A stretch of 14,503 nt of DNA from BRH-c25 sp964619815 (GCA_964619815.1 CAZUGK010000103.1:1-14503), one strand, 5' to 3'; shown: positions 6,811 to 13,703, numbered from the stretch's first letter. Program-made: numbers and translations. Notes: generated by a model from the letters alone, not told the origin.

Positions 6811-7609
6811 CTAGTAAACCTGCCTTCCTGTATAAAGTATAAAAATGGTTTGTGGGCCCTACCCCTTTACCTATGGAAAGAGAGTTCTCTATTGCTTCAG
6901 TTATGTATTCCTTAGCTTTTGCAACAGCTTCTCCCACCGGAAATCCTTTTGCCAGGTTGGACGCAATAGCAGCAGAGAGTGTACAGCCTGTTCCATGGGT
7001 GTTTTTTGTATCTATCCTCCTGCTTTCCAGGCAGCTTGTATTAATACCGTCAAATAAGATATCTGTTGCCTTGTCATCAAGGTGGCCGCCTTTTACAAGA
7101 ACATTTTGGGGACCCATTTCAAAAATCATCCTTGCTGCTTTTTTCATTTCTTCAACACTATCAATTTTTATTCCTGTAAGAACTTCTGCCTCAGGAATGT
7201 TTGGAGTGACAACCGTTGCTAAAGGCAGCAGCTTGCTTATCAGTGCCTCTTTGGCTTCCGGCTGCAAAAGATGGTACCCGCTTTTGGAAACCATCACAGG
7301 ATCCAGGACGATATTTGAAGGTTTATAAAATCCGAGCCCTTCTGCTATAGTGCTTATTGTATCTATTTGTGAGACCATCCCGATTTTCAGGCCATGAACA
7401 CTTATGTCTTCAAAGATTGCTTCAATTTGCTTGCCTATCAATTCAGCCGAAATATCCTGAACTGCAAGAACCCCTTGAGTATTCTGCGCGGTCACTGCAG
7501 TAATAACACTCATTCCATATACCCCATGGGCTGAAAAGGTCTTCAAGTCTGCCTGGATGCCTGCACCACCGCAGCTGTCCGAGCCTGCTATAGTTAAAAC
7601 ATTTTTCAT
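6803..7609 (-). CDS. thiD: Hydroxymethylpyrimidine / HMP-phosphate kinase ThiD
   Basis: A 268-residue ribokinase-family enzyme that phosphorylates hydroxymethylpyrimidine twice to the pyrophosphate used by ThiE. Landmarks: IAGSDSCGGAGIQAD (7-21), DPVMVSKSG (103-111), TPNIPEAE (135-142), VKGGH (172-176) and NTHGTGCTLSAAI (203-215) with catalytic Cys209. It lacks any fused ThiE domain, in line with a separate thiE downstream. AGGAGG lies 7 nt before the ATG. It starts 14 nt after thiW and overlaps cytX by 8 nt. In a salvage operon it likely acts on HMP imported by CytX. Confidence 0.97.
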   Translation of the reverse strand: MKNVLTIAGSDSCGGAGIQADLKTFSAHGVYGMSVITAVTAQNTQGVLAVQDISAELIGKQIEAIFEDISVHGLKIGMVSQIDTISTIAEGLGFYKPSNIVLDPVMVSKSGYHLLQPEAKEALISKLLPLATVVTPNIPEAEVLTGIKIDSVEEMKKAARMIFEMGPQNVLVKGGHLDDKATDILFDGINTSCLESRRIDTKNTHGTGCTLSAAIASNLAKGFPVGEAVAKAKEYITEAIENSLSIGKGVGPTNHFYTLYRKAGLLDG

Positions 7610-7623
7610 TTTACTGCCTCCTG

Positions 7624-8115
7624 TTAAATATCTGATTTCTTCAATACATTGCTTCTTTCCATTACTCCAAGAATTACATATCCGATAATACTGCCGCCAA
7701 TAGTGCTGATCAGAAAAGGAACTATGAAATAGAACGCTGCTACATCATTCCCCAAAAGGAATTTTGCAATGGGGAAAGCTAATAAACCTCCCAATATGCC
7801 TGTTCCAAGTATTTCTCCTGCTATTGCGTATAATTTTTTACCGAATTTCAAATATAGAATTCCCGACAAAAAGGCTCCTACCATACTTCCAGGGAAAGCC
7901 ATAAGTGAGCCTGTGCCCAGTATGTTCCTGAGTGTGGAAATCAGAAATGCATTGGCCACGCCATACCACGGGCCTAACAGTACTGCAGACAATACATTGA
8001 TTGTATGCTGCACCGGGAAGCATTTGGCAGCCCCAATGGGTATGTAGATCAAATTGGACGCAATTGTCCCCAGTGCAACAAGAAGTGCTGATAGTGTAAG
8101 TTTTTTGGTTTGCAT
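7624..8115 (-). CDS. thiW: ThiW, ECF-transporter substrate-binding (S) subunit for the thiazole precursor
   Basis: A 163-residue membrane protein with about five to six helices. The KCFPVQHTINVLSAVLLGPW and STLRNILGTGSLMAFPGSM segments are typical of ThiW. ThiW proteins are S components of energy-coupling-factor transporters, proposed to take up hydroxyethylthiazole; they work with a shared EcfA/A'/T module, which is not in this window and must be encoded elsewhere. First gene of the operon, directly behind a TPP riboswitch. AGGAGGGG (8123-8130) lies 7 nt before the ATG and can pair with leader sequence (see the leader inverted repeat). Assignment to thiazole is from family and context. Confidence 0.93.
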   Translation of the reverse strand: MQTKKLTLSALLVALGTIASNLIYIPIGAAKCFPVQHTINVLSAVLLGPWYGVANAFLISTLRNILGTGSLMAFPGSMVGAFLSGILYLKFGKKLYAIAGEILGTGILGGLLAFPIAKFLLGNDVAAFYFIVPFLISTIGGSIIGYVILGVMERSNVLKKSDI

Positions 8116-8161
8116 AAAAATACCCCTCCTATTTTTTTGTACTAGGGGGAGCTAAAATAAA

Positions 8162-8193
8162 AAGCACAAACCCCATTATAAGGATTTATGCTT
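8162..8193 (-). terminator. Riboswitch-controlled intrinsic terminator with overlapping antiterminator
   Basis: On the minus strand AAGCATAAATCC (8182-8193) pairs over 12 bp, with two G-T wobbles, to GGGTTTGTGCTT (8162-8173) around an 8-nt loop, followed by TTTATTTT. An alternative hairpin, ATGTTTATA (8203-8211) with TATAAGCAT (8188-8196), uses the first six bases of the terminator stem and begins right behind the P1 3' strand of the aptamer. The two are mutually exclusive, the usual terminator/antiterminator arrangement of TPP switches in Firmicutes. Confidence 0.75.
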
Positions 8194-8210
8194 ATATACC
8201 TGTATAAACA

Positions 8211-8308
8211 TGTTACTTCCCTACGCTGGTATTATCCAGATCAGGTAAAAGGGTCAGAGACTTACCCGGGTCTCTATCTCAGCTGGCCTTTCCAGCCCCC
8301 CTAGTACA
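8211..8308 (-). promoter_or_regulatory. TPP riboswitch aptamer (THI box)
   Basis: The conserved THI-box segments are present on the minus strand: GGGGGCTGG, then CTGAGA, and ACCTGATCTGGATAATACC followed by AGCGTAGGGAAG. Helices can be drawn: P1 TGTACT (8303-8308) with AGTAACA (8211-8217, one bulge); P2 GGG with CCC (8251-8253); P3 GCTGG with CCAGC ahead of CTGAGA; a P3a branch AGAGAC/GTCTCT (8256-8261, 8270-8275); P4/P5 CTGG/CCAG within 8226-8239. It binds thiamine pyrophosphate and lowers expression of the downstream operon. Confidence 0.96.
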
Positions 8309-8329
8309 AAAGCTATTTATTTCTATATG

Positions 8330-8358
8330 ATATTAACATAAAATGTTGGCTATTTCAA
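8330..8358 (-). promoter_or_regulatory. Likely promoter of the thiamine operon
   Basis: Minus strand TTGAAA (8353-8358), 17 nt, TAATAT (8330-8335). The predicted start near 8323 lies just upstream of the riboswitch 5' arm, which is where it must be for the leader to be complete. It begins 16 nt past the end of the upstream lipoprotein gene, with no terminator visible between them, so some readthrough is possible. Confidence 0.6.
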
Positions 8359-8373
8359 GCCTGATCCTTTTAC

Positions 8374-9327
8374 TTAATTGCTTTCAACTGCGCTTTTCCT
8401 GAATTTCTCCACCTCATCCGACAGTTTATAACTGGACTTTTCCAGAACCTCCATATACTTGTTTATGATCTGCATCAGTTCACTGTCAGCATTATCTTTA
8501 ATAGCCTTCATATAGGCTTCCTTGGCTTCCGGATCCATTACCTTTGTATCGTAGCTGAAAAGCGGAGTATTGTTCAATCCGTACAGCATAAATGTAAGAT
8601 ACTTTTTCTGCAGCTCCTTCATGCTTTCTATTTTTGAAGAGCTACCGTACTTCTTAATAAAGCTCTCCTGCGCCAATGCCCTTTCAACAACTTCATCCCA
8701 ACCGATCATAAGGGCTGCATCCTTTGCAGGTACCTTATTGGTCTCCACCGCCATTATATCGATATAATCCTTCATATCGTCGGTCGCATATGGGCTGAAT
8801 CTCTTCAAATACTCATAATTCATTATCGGGAAGTATGTTCCTTCTGCTGTTTCTACTTTATAGCCCATATCCCTTGTTTCTTCCAGAAGGCTTTTTAGTT
8901 CGGCATCCTGTATGGTATCAAGTTTATTTAAATCAAATTCCGGTTTATATACCTTATTCAGACTGCTTTGTATTGTTTCTCCGTTATAATATTTGTCTTC
9001 CAACTCCAGCAACCGGTTTCTCTGTGTTTTTTCAAGCTCTTCAATCATTTTGGACGCGTTTTCCTTAGAAACGCTTGCTATGTTTTTATCCATAAACTCA
9101 ATTAATACATCAGGCTTGGAATTCGCATCCACAAGCGCCATAAACTCAGGCATTATCTTGTCCTGCTTGCTTTCCTCCACAGCCGGAGGATTATTATTTT
9201 CAACCTTGCTGCTGCCATTATCATTGCCCGCCGTTGTTGTGCACCCGGCCAGCAGGCTGGCGCCTATAAGCACAACAGTAGACATTCCTAATGAAACTGA
9301 TCTTATAAATACTTTCCCTCTAAACAT
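8374..9327 (-). CDS. Lipoprotein of unknown function
   Basis: A 317-residue secreted lipoprotein. A signal peptide (about 1-28, with a hydrophobic core STVVLIGASLLAG) ends in the lipobox LAGC, so Cys29 should be lipidated and the protein anchored to the outer face of the membrane. A low-complexity linker rich in Thr, Ser, Asn and Pro follows (30-52), then a charged, mostly helical domain (about 55-317) with many Glu and Lys and no recognised motif. I know no family for it. AAGGAG lies 14 nt before the ATG, unusually far, and no closer in-frame start has a better site, so the start is only moderately sure although it gives a perfect signal peptide. It sits between fprA and the thiamine operon without an evident link to either. 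Confidence 0.85.
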   Translation of the reverse strand: MFRGKVFIRSVSLGMSTVVLIGASLLAGCTTTAGNDNGSSKVENNNPPAVEESKQDKIMPEFMALVDANSKPDVLIEFMDKNIASVSKENASKMIEELEKTQRNRLLELEDKYYNGETIQSSLNKVYKPEFDLNKLDTIQDAELKSLLEETRDMGYKVETAEGTYFPIMNYEYLKRFSPYATDDMKDYIDIMAVETNKVPAKDAALMIGWDEVVERALAQESFIKKYGSSSKIESMKELQKKYLTFMLYGLNNTPLFSYDTKVMDPEAKEAYMKAIKDNADSELMQIINKYMEVLEKSSYKLSDEVEKFRKSAVESN

Positions 9328-9370
9328 ATTTACTGCTACAACTCCTTAATCGGTTAATTTATAATCATTT

Positions 9371-9399
9371 GCTATATCTTAATAGACGCAGCATTTCAA
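9371..9399 (-). promoter_or_regulatory. Possible promoter of the lipoprotein gene
   Basis: Minus strand TTGAAA (9394-9399), 17 nt, TATAGC (9371-9376). The match at -10 is partial. A gene-specific promoter is expected here because a terminator lies just upstream. Confidence 0.35.
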
Positions 9400-9443
9400 A
9401 AAAAGTTTCAAGACTCAATACAAGAATCAAAATTTATGAAACA

Positions 9444-9486
9444 ATAGTGCCGGATGCTAAAAGCTTAACCTTAGCTCCGGCACTAT
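9444..9486 (-). terminator. Intrinsic terminator of fprA
   Basis: ATAGTGCCGGA (9444-9454) pairs over 11 bp with TCCGGCACTAT (9476-9486); inside, GCTAA (9456-9460) pairs with TTAGC (9471-9475) after a one-base bulge. It begins 17 nt past the fprA stop. The minus-strand tail TGTTTCATAAATTTT is moderately T-rich. Confidence 0.8.
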
Positions 9487-9502
9487 AATTGTTCACACTT
9501 TA

Positions 9503-10690
9503 CTACAGTTTGCCCACAAAATCCGCCCCGAACTGCACGCATCTTTCCATAGCAGCTTTATCAGGGTTCCACAGCTCTTTTATTCCATCACTGACTACTT
9601 CGAACTTTGCGGCTTTTAACCTTTCATCAAGTATTGCCACTGATTCTCCGCTCCAGCCGTATGAGCCGAAGGCTGCCGCCTTTTTATTCTTGAAGCCCAT
9701 GCCTTTTATCATGTCCAGCAATCCTCCAACTCCATGCATAATACTCCTGTTTACTGTAGAAGAACCGAACAATACTGCCCTAGACTTGAATATTTCCGTT
9801 ATCACGTCATTTTTATCAGAATTTGCTGCATTGAAAAGCTTAACAGCCACACCTTTATCCGCAGATCTGATGCCTTCTGCTATGCCTTCTGCCATCCTTC
9901 TTGTAGCATTCCACATAGTATCGTATACTATTGTAATCTGATTTTCCTGATAATCATTAGCCCATTCCATGAATTTTTCAACAATCTGAGCAGGATTATC
10001 CCTCCAGATAATCCCGTGGCTCGGAGCAATCATATCCAATGGGAGCTTGAAGCTTAGCACTTCTTCTATTTTCTTGGTTACAAAAGTACTGAAGGGAGTT
10101 AATATGTTGGCATAGTATTTCATCGCTTCCTGATATAATTCAGCTTTGTCAACCAAGTCATTGTACATCAGCTCTGAGGCATAATGCTGTCCAAAGGCGT
10201 CATTGCTGAACAGTATGTTTTCTCCCGACATGTAAGTGAACATAGTGTCCGGCCAGTGAAGCATCCTGGCTTCCACAAAAGTAAGCTTGCTGTCCCCGAT
10301 ATCAAGGGTATCTCCCGTCTTAACCTCAACAAAATTCCAATCTTCATGGTAATGAGCCTTTAACAATTTGGCTCCGTTGGATGTACAGTAAACCGGTGTG
10401 TTCGGTATTTCCTGCAGCAGCAGCGGTAATGCTCCGCTGTGGTCAACTTCACTATGATTTATTATTATATAGTCAATCTTGTCAAGCTCTATTTCCCTTT
10501 TGAGGTTTTCTACAAATTCCTTTGCAAAGGGTGCCCAAACAGTGTCAATAAGTACATTTTTCTTATCCTTTATAAGATATGAGTTGTAAGAAGAACCTCT
10601 GTGGGTTGAATACTCATCCCCATGAAATCTTCTTAATTCCCAGTCTATTTTTCCTACCCATGTGACCTTGTCAGTCATTTTAAAGCTCAT
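9503..10690 (-). CDS. fprA: FprA-type flavodiiron protein (A-type flavoprotein, O2/NO reductase)
   Basis: A 395-residue two-domain enzyme: a metallo-beta-lactamase-like diiron domain (about 1-250) and a flavodoxin-like FMN domain (about 252-395). Diiron ligands are all present: His79, Glu81 and Asp83 in NHSEVD, His145 in LHWPDT, Asp164 in NDAFGQH and His225 in PSHG. The FMN loop is seen in YDTMWNATRRM. In anaerobes these cytoplasmic enzymes reduce oxygen to water and/or nitric oxide to nitrous oxide, usually fed by rubredoxin or a rubredoxin reductase; no partner is encoded here and there is no fused rubredoxin domain. Oxygen versus NO preference cannot be read from the sequence. AAGGAGG lies 8 nt before the ATG. 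It follows the metal-ATPase/Crp-Fnr operon in the same direction, but a 173-nt gap suggests its own transcription unit. Confidence 0.95.
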   Translation of the reverse strand: MSFKMTDKVTWVGKIDWELRRFHGDEYSTHRGSSYNSYLIKDKKNVLIDTVWAPFAKEFVENLKREIELDKIDYIIINHSEVDHSGALPLLLQEIPNTPVYCTSNGAKLLKAHYHEDWNFVEVKTGDTLDIGDSKLTFVEARMLHWPDTMFTYMSGENILFSNDAFGQHYASELMYNDLVDKAELYQEAMKYYANILTPFSTFVTKKIEEVLSFKLPLDMIAPSHGIIWRDNPAQIVEKFMEWANDYQENQITIVYDTMWNATRRMAEGIAEGIRSADKGVAVKLFNAANSDKNDVITEIFKSRAVLFGSSTVNRSIMHGVGGLLDMIKGMGFKNKKAAAFGSYGWSGESVAILDERLKAAKFEVVSDGIKELWNPDKAAMERCVQFGADFVGKL

Positions 10691-10722
10691 ATAGCTTACC
10701 TCCTTTTATTTGCTTAAGTATA

Positions 10723-10755
10723 TCATATATCATAAGGAGTTGTTGTAATTATCAT
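10723..10755 (-). other. 10-codon ORF in the fprA leader (leader peptide or gene remnant)
   Basis: An ATG at 10755 preceded by AAGGAGG at 8 nt opens MIITTTPYDI and then a TGA. The ribosome binding site is as good as that of fprA itself, whose ATG lies 33 nt past the stop. The start MIITTT matches the usual N-terminus of YbjQ/UPF0145 proteins as I remember them, so it may be the stump of a deleted ybjQ-like gene. A translated leader peptide is the alternative. Confidence 0.35.
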
Positions 10756-10815
10756 GTCAGAATCCTCCTTAATATTTATAGTAGTATTTCTTTAGAAGCG
10801 ATAAATATTAACTAT

Positions 10816-10843
10816 ATTCTAATTTTACAATAACAGTCAGCAA
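10816..10843 (-). promoter_or_regulatory. Possible promoter of fprA
   Basis: Minus strand TTGCTG (10838-10843), 16 nt, TAGAAT (10816-10821, five of six consensus bases). The predicted start near 10809 would give a leader of about 119 nt that includes the 10-codon ORF. The -35 is poor and no Fnr-type palindrome is seen near it. Confidence 0.35.
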
Positions 10844-10863
10844 CTAACAATAGGGCGACGCTA

Positions 10864-11556
10864 TCAATCTACTTCCTCTAAAGCTATTTTATCCAACAAG
10901 ATTATTTTTCTATGTCCAATAAGCTCAATAAGCCCCATCTCTTGAAAATTCGATAGCTTTCTGCTCAAGGTTTCCTGACTCATACCCATATATGAAGCAA
11001 AATCACCTTTGCTCATTTTGAGTACTATTTCACCATTTTCATCTGCCATGGTCAATAACGTATCTGCCAGTCTTTTTTCCACTCCGTGAAGGTGTATATT
11101 CTCGATCAGGTTTTCTGCCTTTTCAAGTCTTTTACTCAGCTCTTCCATTACTTTAAATGCTATTGCCGGATACTTTTTCATAAGTTCTTTAATTTTCTCC
11201 CCTGCTATTATACAAACCGTTGTTTTTTCCAAGGCTTCAGCATTATCAGTCAATGGGCTGGGGCTGAAAAGGGAAAGCTCTCCCATGAAATCCCCGGGTC
11301 CTAACACTCTTATTACCTGTTCTTTCCCGGAATCAGCTACTCTTGATATTTTTACCTTTCCTGTATGGATTACCCTGAGCTTTTCCCCCTTATCCCCTGC
11401 CATGTATATCATCTCGCCCTTCTCATAGGTTTTTTGCGAGGTTATCCCTGCAATCTCCAGCATTTCATCCTGGCTCAGGCTGTTGAATATCGGGACCATT
11501 TCAATACAGTTCCTTCCGCTTTTCTTATGGCATTGGCAATTGCAATCACAATCCAT
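10864..11556 (-). CDS. Crp/Fnr-family transcriptional regulator with cysteine-rich N-terminus
   Basis: A 230-residue regulator: a short Cys-rich N-terminus, a cyclic-nucleotide-type beta-roll (about 20-125), a dimer helix (about 130-158) and a winged helix-turn-helix (about 160-225). The recognition helix SQETLSRKL contains Glu195, Ser198 and Arg199, the E..SR pattern that in Fnr contacts TTGAC/TTGAT half-sites. The N-terminus reads MDCDCNCQCH, giving Cys3, 5, 7 and 9 plus Cys17; Cys115 in the beta-roll is a further candidate. Fnr uses three N-terminal cysteines and one internal one for a 4Fe-4S cluster, but the C-x-C spacing here differs and may bind metal instead. The ATG at 11556 has GGGGAG 6 nt upstream and overlaps the ATPase stop by 11 nt; a longer start at 11580 lies before that site. 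Being the last gene of an operon whose promoter carries an Fnr-type palindrome, it likely regulates its own operon. Confidence 0.92.
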   Translation of the reverse strand: MDCDCNCQCHKKSGRNCIEMVPIFNSLSQDEMLEIAGITSQKTYEKGEMIYMAGDKGEKLRVIHTGKVKISRVADSGKEQVIRVLGPGDFMGELSLFSPSPLTDNAEALEKTTVCIIAGEKIKELMKKYPAIAFKVMEELSKRLEKAENLIENIHLHGVEKRLADTLLTMADENGEIVLKMSKGDFASYMGMSQETLSRKLSNFQEMGLIELIGHRKIILLDKIALEEVD

Positions 11557-13411
11557 TAAATACTCCCCTTCCTTTACCATAGCCCAGCAATCTCACTGCA
11601 TTGATTACAACTAATAATACGCTGAGCTCGTGAATAAGCATTCCAAAGGATAGATTTACGGTTTTGACAAGAACTCCGGCTAAAAGAGTTCCCGCTACAA
11701 ATAAAGCGAAGTAGATATTCTGTTTCATATTTCTTATTGTAGCACGGCTTAGTCCGATTGCATGAGGCAGCTTCCTTATTTCTTCCGACATCAGGACCAC
11801 ATCGGCTGTTTCCATGGCAACGTCCGTTCCGGCTCCTCCAATTGCTATTCCCAGATCAGCAGAGGCTAATGCCGGTGCATCATTCACTCCGTCGCCTACC
11901 ATAGCCGCCAACCCATACCTTTCCTGCAGTTCTTCCAGTACCTTAACCTTATCCCCTGGAAGCAGCCCTCCATAGTATTCATCTATGCCCAGCTTATTAG
12001 CTATGGCTCTGGCTGTTCTTTCGTTGTCCCCTGTCAGCATGACAATCTTTTCCACACCTGAATGCTTCAGGCTGGATATCAGCTTATCGGCATCTTCTCT
12101 TACAATATCTGCAATAGATATAACACCCGATATTCCCGTCAGATCCCCTACTATTACTGCAGTCTGCCCCTGTTCTTCCTCGACTCTGATATAAGCTTCC
12201 TTTTCTCCTATTTCCACGCCGTTTTCCGTGAATAGTTTTCTGTTTCCAATAAGAATGGTTTTTCCATCTATTACTGCCCTCAAGCCTTGACCTGTTATTA
12301 TATCTGCTGCTTCCGGAGTCTCCGATAGCTGCCCCAAATCTTTTTCTGCCCTTTTTATTATAGCTTTTCCCAAAGGATGTTCTGAATACGCTTCTGCAAT
12401 AGCAGCAATCCTAAGCAGTTCTTCTTGTTTTATACCATAAGTCTTAATGTTATTAACCACGGGCTTTCCTATTGTCAGAGTGCCCGTTTTGTCGAAAGCG
12501 AGGACCTTGATTTTCCCAAGCTTTTCCATGATATCCCCGCCCTTTACCAGTACGCCGTTCTTTGCACCGTTACCGATACCTGCAACAATGGATACCGGTG
12601 TTGAGATAACAAGTGCTCCAGGGCACGCTATTACCAGCAGCGTCAGGGATAATACCAGATCCCGGGTTATTATGAACAGCAATACAGACAATATTATTAT
12701 AAAAGGAGTATAGTACCTGGAGAACTCTTCTATAAACTTTTGAGTTTTCGCCTTTTTGTCCTGAGCTTCCTCCACCATCTGCAGTATTCTTGCAAAGGTG
12801 GTATCTTCCCCGACTTTTTCAGCTCTTACCTTTAGATATCCGGATTCTATTATAGTCCCTGAGAAAACTCCGTCATCTTTATTTTTAGCAACGGGTATGG
12901 ATTCTCCGGTAATGGCCGCCTGATTCACATAAGCCGTACCTTCCACTACAGTTCCGTCTACAGATATTTTTTCTCCCGGTTTTATTATTACAATATCTCC
13001 CGCAATTACCTCTTCCGGAGATACTTCTACCTCTGCTCCGTCTCTTGCCACTCTGGCTGTGTCAGGAGCCAAATCTAAAAGTGCTTTTATTGAGGATCTG
13101 GTTTTTTCTATGGTTTTGGATTCAAGATAATCGCCCAGCATGAATAAAAAGGTTACAGCTGCTGCCTCCCAATACTCTCCTATAAGCATAGCGCCGATTA
13201 CCGCTATTGATACCAGAGCGTCTATACCCACCACCCTATACCGGAGGGAGGATACAGCGTTCTTCAATATGGGATACCCGGAAATAGCGGCTGCCGCTAT
13301 CATGGTCATGCCGGCAACAGGCTGCTGCCCGATAGTATTTTTCAAAATAAATGATACTGCTACAAGAAACCCGGATATTAATACCCTTTGACTTTTTGTC
13401 ATTTTAAACAT
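11546..13411 (-). CDS. P1B-type heavy-metal-translocating ATPase with CPG motif
   Basis: A 621-residue P-type ATPase for transition-metal transport across the plasma membrane. It has N-terminal membrane helices, the actuator ITGES (167-171), the metal-site helix LLVIACPGALVISTP (Cys263-Pro264-Gly265), phosphorylation site DKTGT (Asp307), the P1B-specific SEHPLG (343-348), TGDN (460-463), GDGVNDAP (506-513) and a last helix with HELSVLLVVINAVRLL. There is no fused N-terminal metal-binding domain; that role may be taken by the CxxC protein encoded just upstream. The second cysteine of the usual CPC is Gly, and the last helix lacks the Asp of Zn/Cd pumps and has HELSV, vaguely like the HEGGT of cobalt-type pumps. 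Metal and direction cannot therefore be assigned; cadmium/zinc/cobalt-type export is a family-level guess. GGGGGAGG precedes the ATG at 4 nt. Confidence 0.93.
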   Translation of the reverse strand: MFKMTKSQRVLISGFLVAVSFILKNTIGQQPVAGMTMIAAAAISGYPILKNAVSSLRYRVVGIDALVSIAVIGAMLIGEYWEAAAVTFLFMLGDYLESKTIEKTRSSIKALLDLAPDTARVARDGAEVEVSPEEVIAGDIVIIKPGEKISVDGTVVEGTAYVNQAAITGESIPVAKNKDDGVFSGTIIESGYLKVRAEKVGEDTTFARILQMVEEAQDKKAKTQKFIEEFSRYYTPFIIILSVLLFIITRDLVLSLTLLVIACPGALVISTPVSIVAGIGNGAKNGVLVKGGDIMEKLGKIKVLAFDKTGTLTIGKPVVNNIKTYGIKQEELLRIAAIAEAYSEHPLGKAIIKRAEKDLGQLSETPEAADIITGQGLRAVIDGKTILIGNRKLFTENGVEIGEKEAYIRVEEEQGQTAVIVGDLTGISGVISIADIVREDADKLISSLKHSGVEKIVMLTGDNERTARAIANKLGIDEYYGGLLPGDKVKVLEELQERYGLAAMVGDGVNDAPALASADLGIAIGGAGTDVAMETADVVLMSEEIRKLPHAIGLSRATIRNMKQNIYFALFVAGTLLAGVLVKTVNLSFGMLIHELSVLLVVINAVRLLGYGKGRGVFNGL

Positions 13412-13438
13412 TTTTCCTCCCCCTTTCTGTTGGCTTTC

Positions 13439-13654
13439 TTATTTTTCCCCCAGTACTTTATAACCCAAAGCTTCTATTGTCTTCTTGATTTCCTCGGAAT
13501 TCACCACTTCTTCGTCAAAGGCAACCTTGGCTTTGCTGGAGTTAAACAGTACTTCCGCCTCTTTTACCCCGTTGGTTTTTCTTAAAACCCCCTGGATTTT
13601 TGCCATACAGCTGGGGCAGGTCAATGTTTCCAATTGATATGTTTTTTTTGTCAT
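13439..13654 (-). CDS. Heavy-metal-associated (HMA) domain protein, CopZ/MerP-like
   Basis: A 71-residue single HMA domain of ferredoxin-like fold. The metal loop is LTCPSCMAKI with Cys13 and Cys16; most copper chaperones have MTCxxC with Gly-His or Ala-Ser between, so CPSC is a variant and copper is not assured. The domain otherwise runs its usual length with GVKEAEVLF, KAKVAFDE and IEALGYKV strands and helices. It ends 27 nt before the ATPase start and is first in the operon. The ATPase has no fused HMA domain, so this protein probably delivers metal to it in the cytoplasm. AGGAGG lies 9 nt before the ATG. Confidence 0.92.
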   Translation of the reverse strand: MTKKTYQLETLTCPSCMAKIQGVLRKTNGVKEAEVLFNSSKAKVAFDEEVVNSEEIKKTIEALGYKVLGEK

Positions 13655-13703
13655 GATTTTTTACCTCCTGGTTTTATTATTTAGGTTTTCGTTCTGTAGC
13701 TTC

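Larger units (their letters stand above)
8135..8311. repeat. 18-bp inverted repeat enclosing the TPP riboswitch and reaching the thiW ribosome binding site
   Basis: In minus-strand sense the 5' arm TTTTGTACTAGGGGGGCT (8294-8311) pairs with the 3' arm AGCTCCCCCTAGTACAAAA (8135-8153), 18 bp with one bulged base. The 5' arm contains the P1 and P2 5' strands and the start of P3 of the aptamer, so this pairing and the TPP-binding fold exclude each other. The 3' arm lies between terminator and thiW ribosome binding site; its CTCCCCCTA (8143-8151) can instead pair with TAGGAGGGG (8123-8131), hiding the ribosome binding site (8 pairs including one G-U, one mismatch, 11-nt loop). Confidence 0.8.

Noticed and set aside
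8135..8311. Inverted repeat around the riboswitch as ends of a small transposable element
   Set aside because: One arm overlaps conserved aptamer bases needed for TPP binding and the other abuts the thiW ribosome binding site, so a regulatory RNA function explains it better; no target duplication was seen.
9503..10690. Placing fprA in the Crp/Fnr regulon because of its flavodiiron function and adjacency
   Set aside because: No TTTGAC-N4-GTCAAA-like palindrome could be found in 10691-10863, so membership is unsupported.
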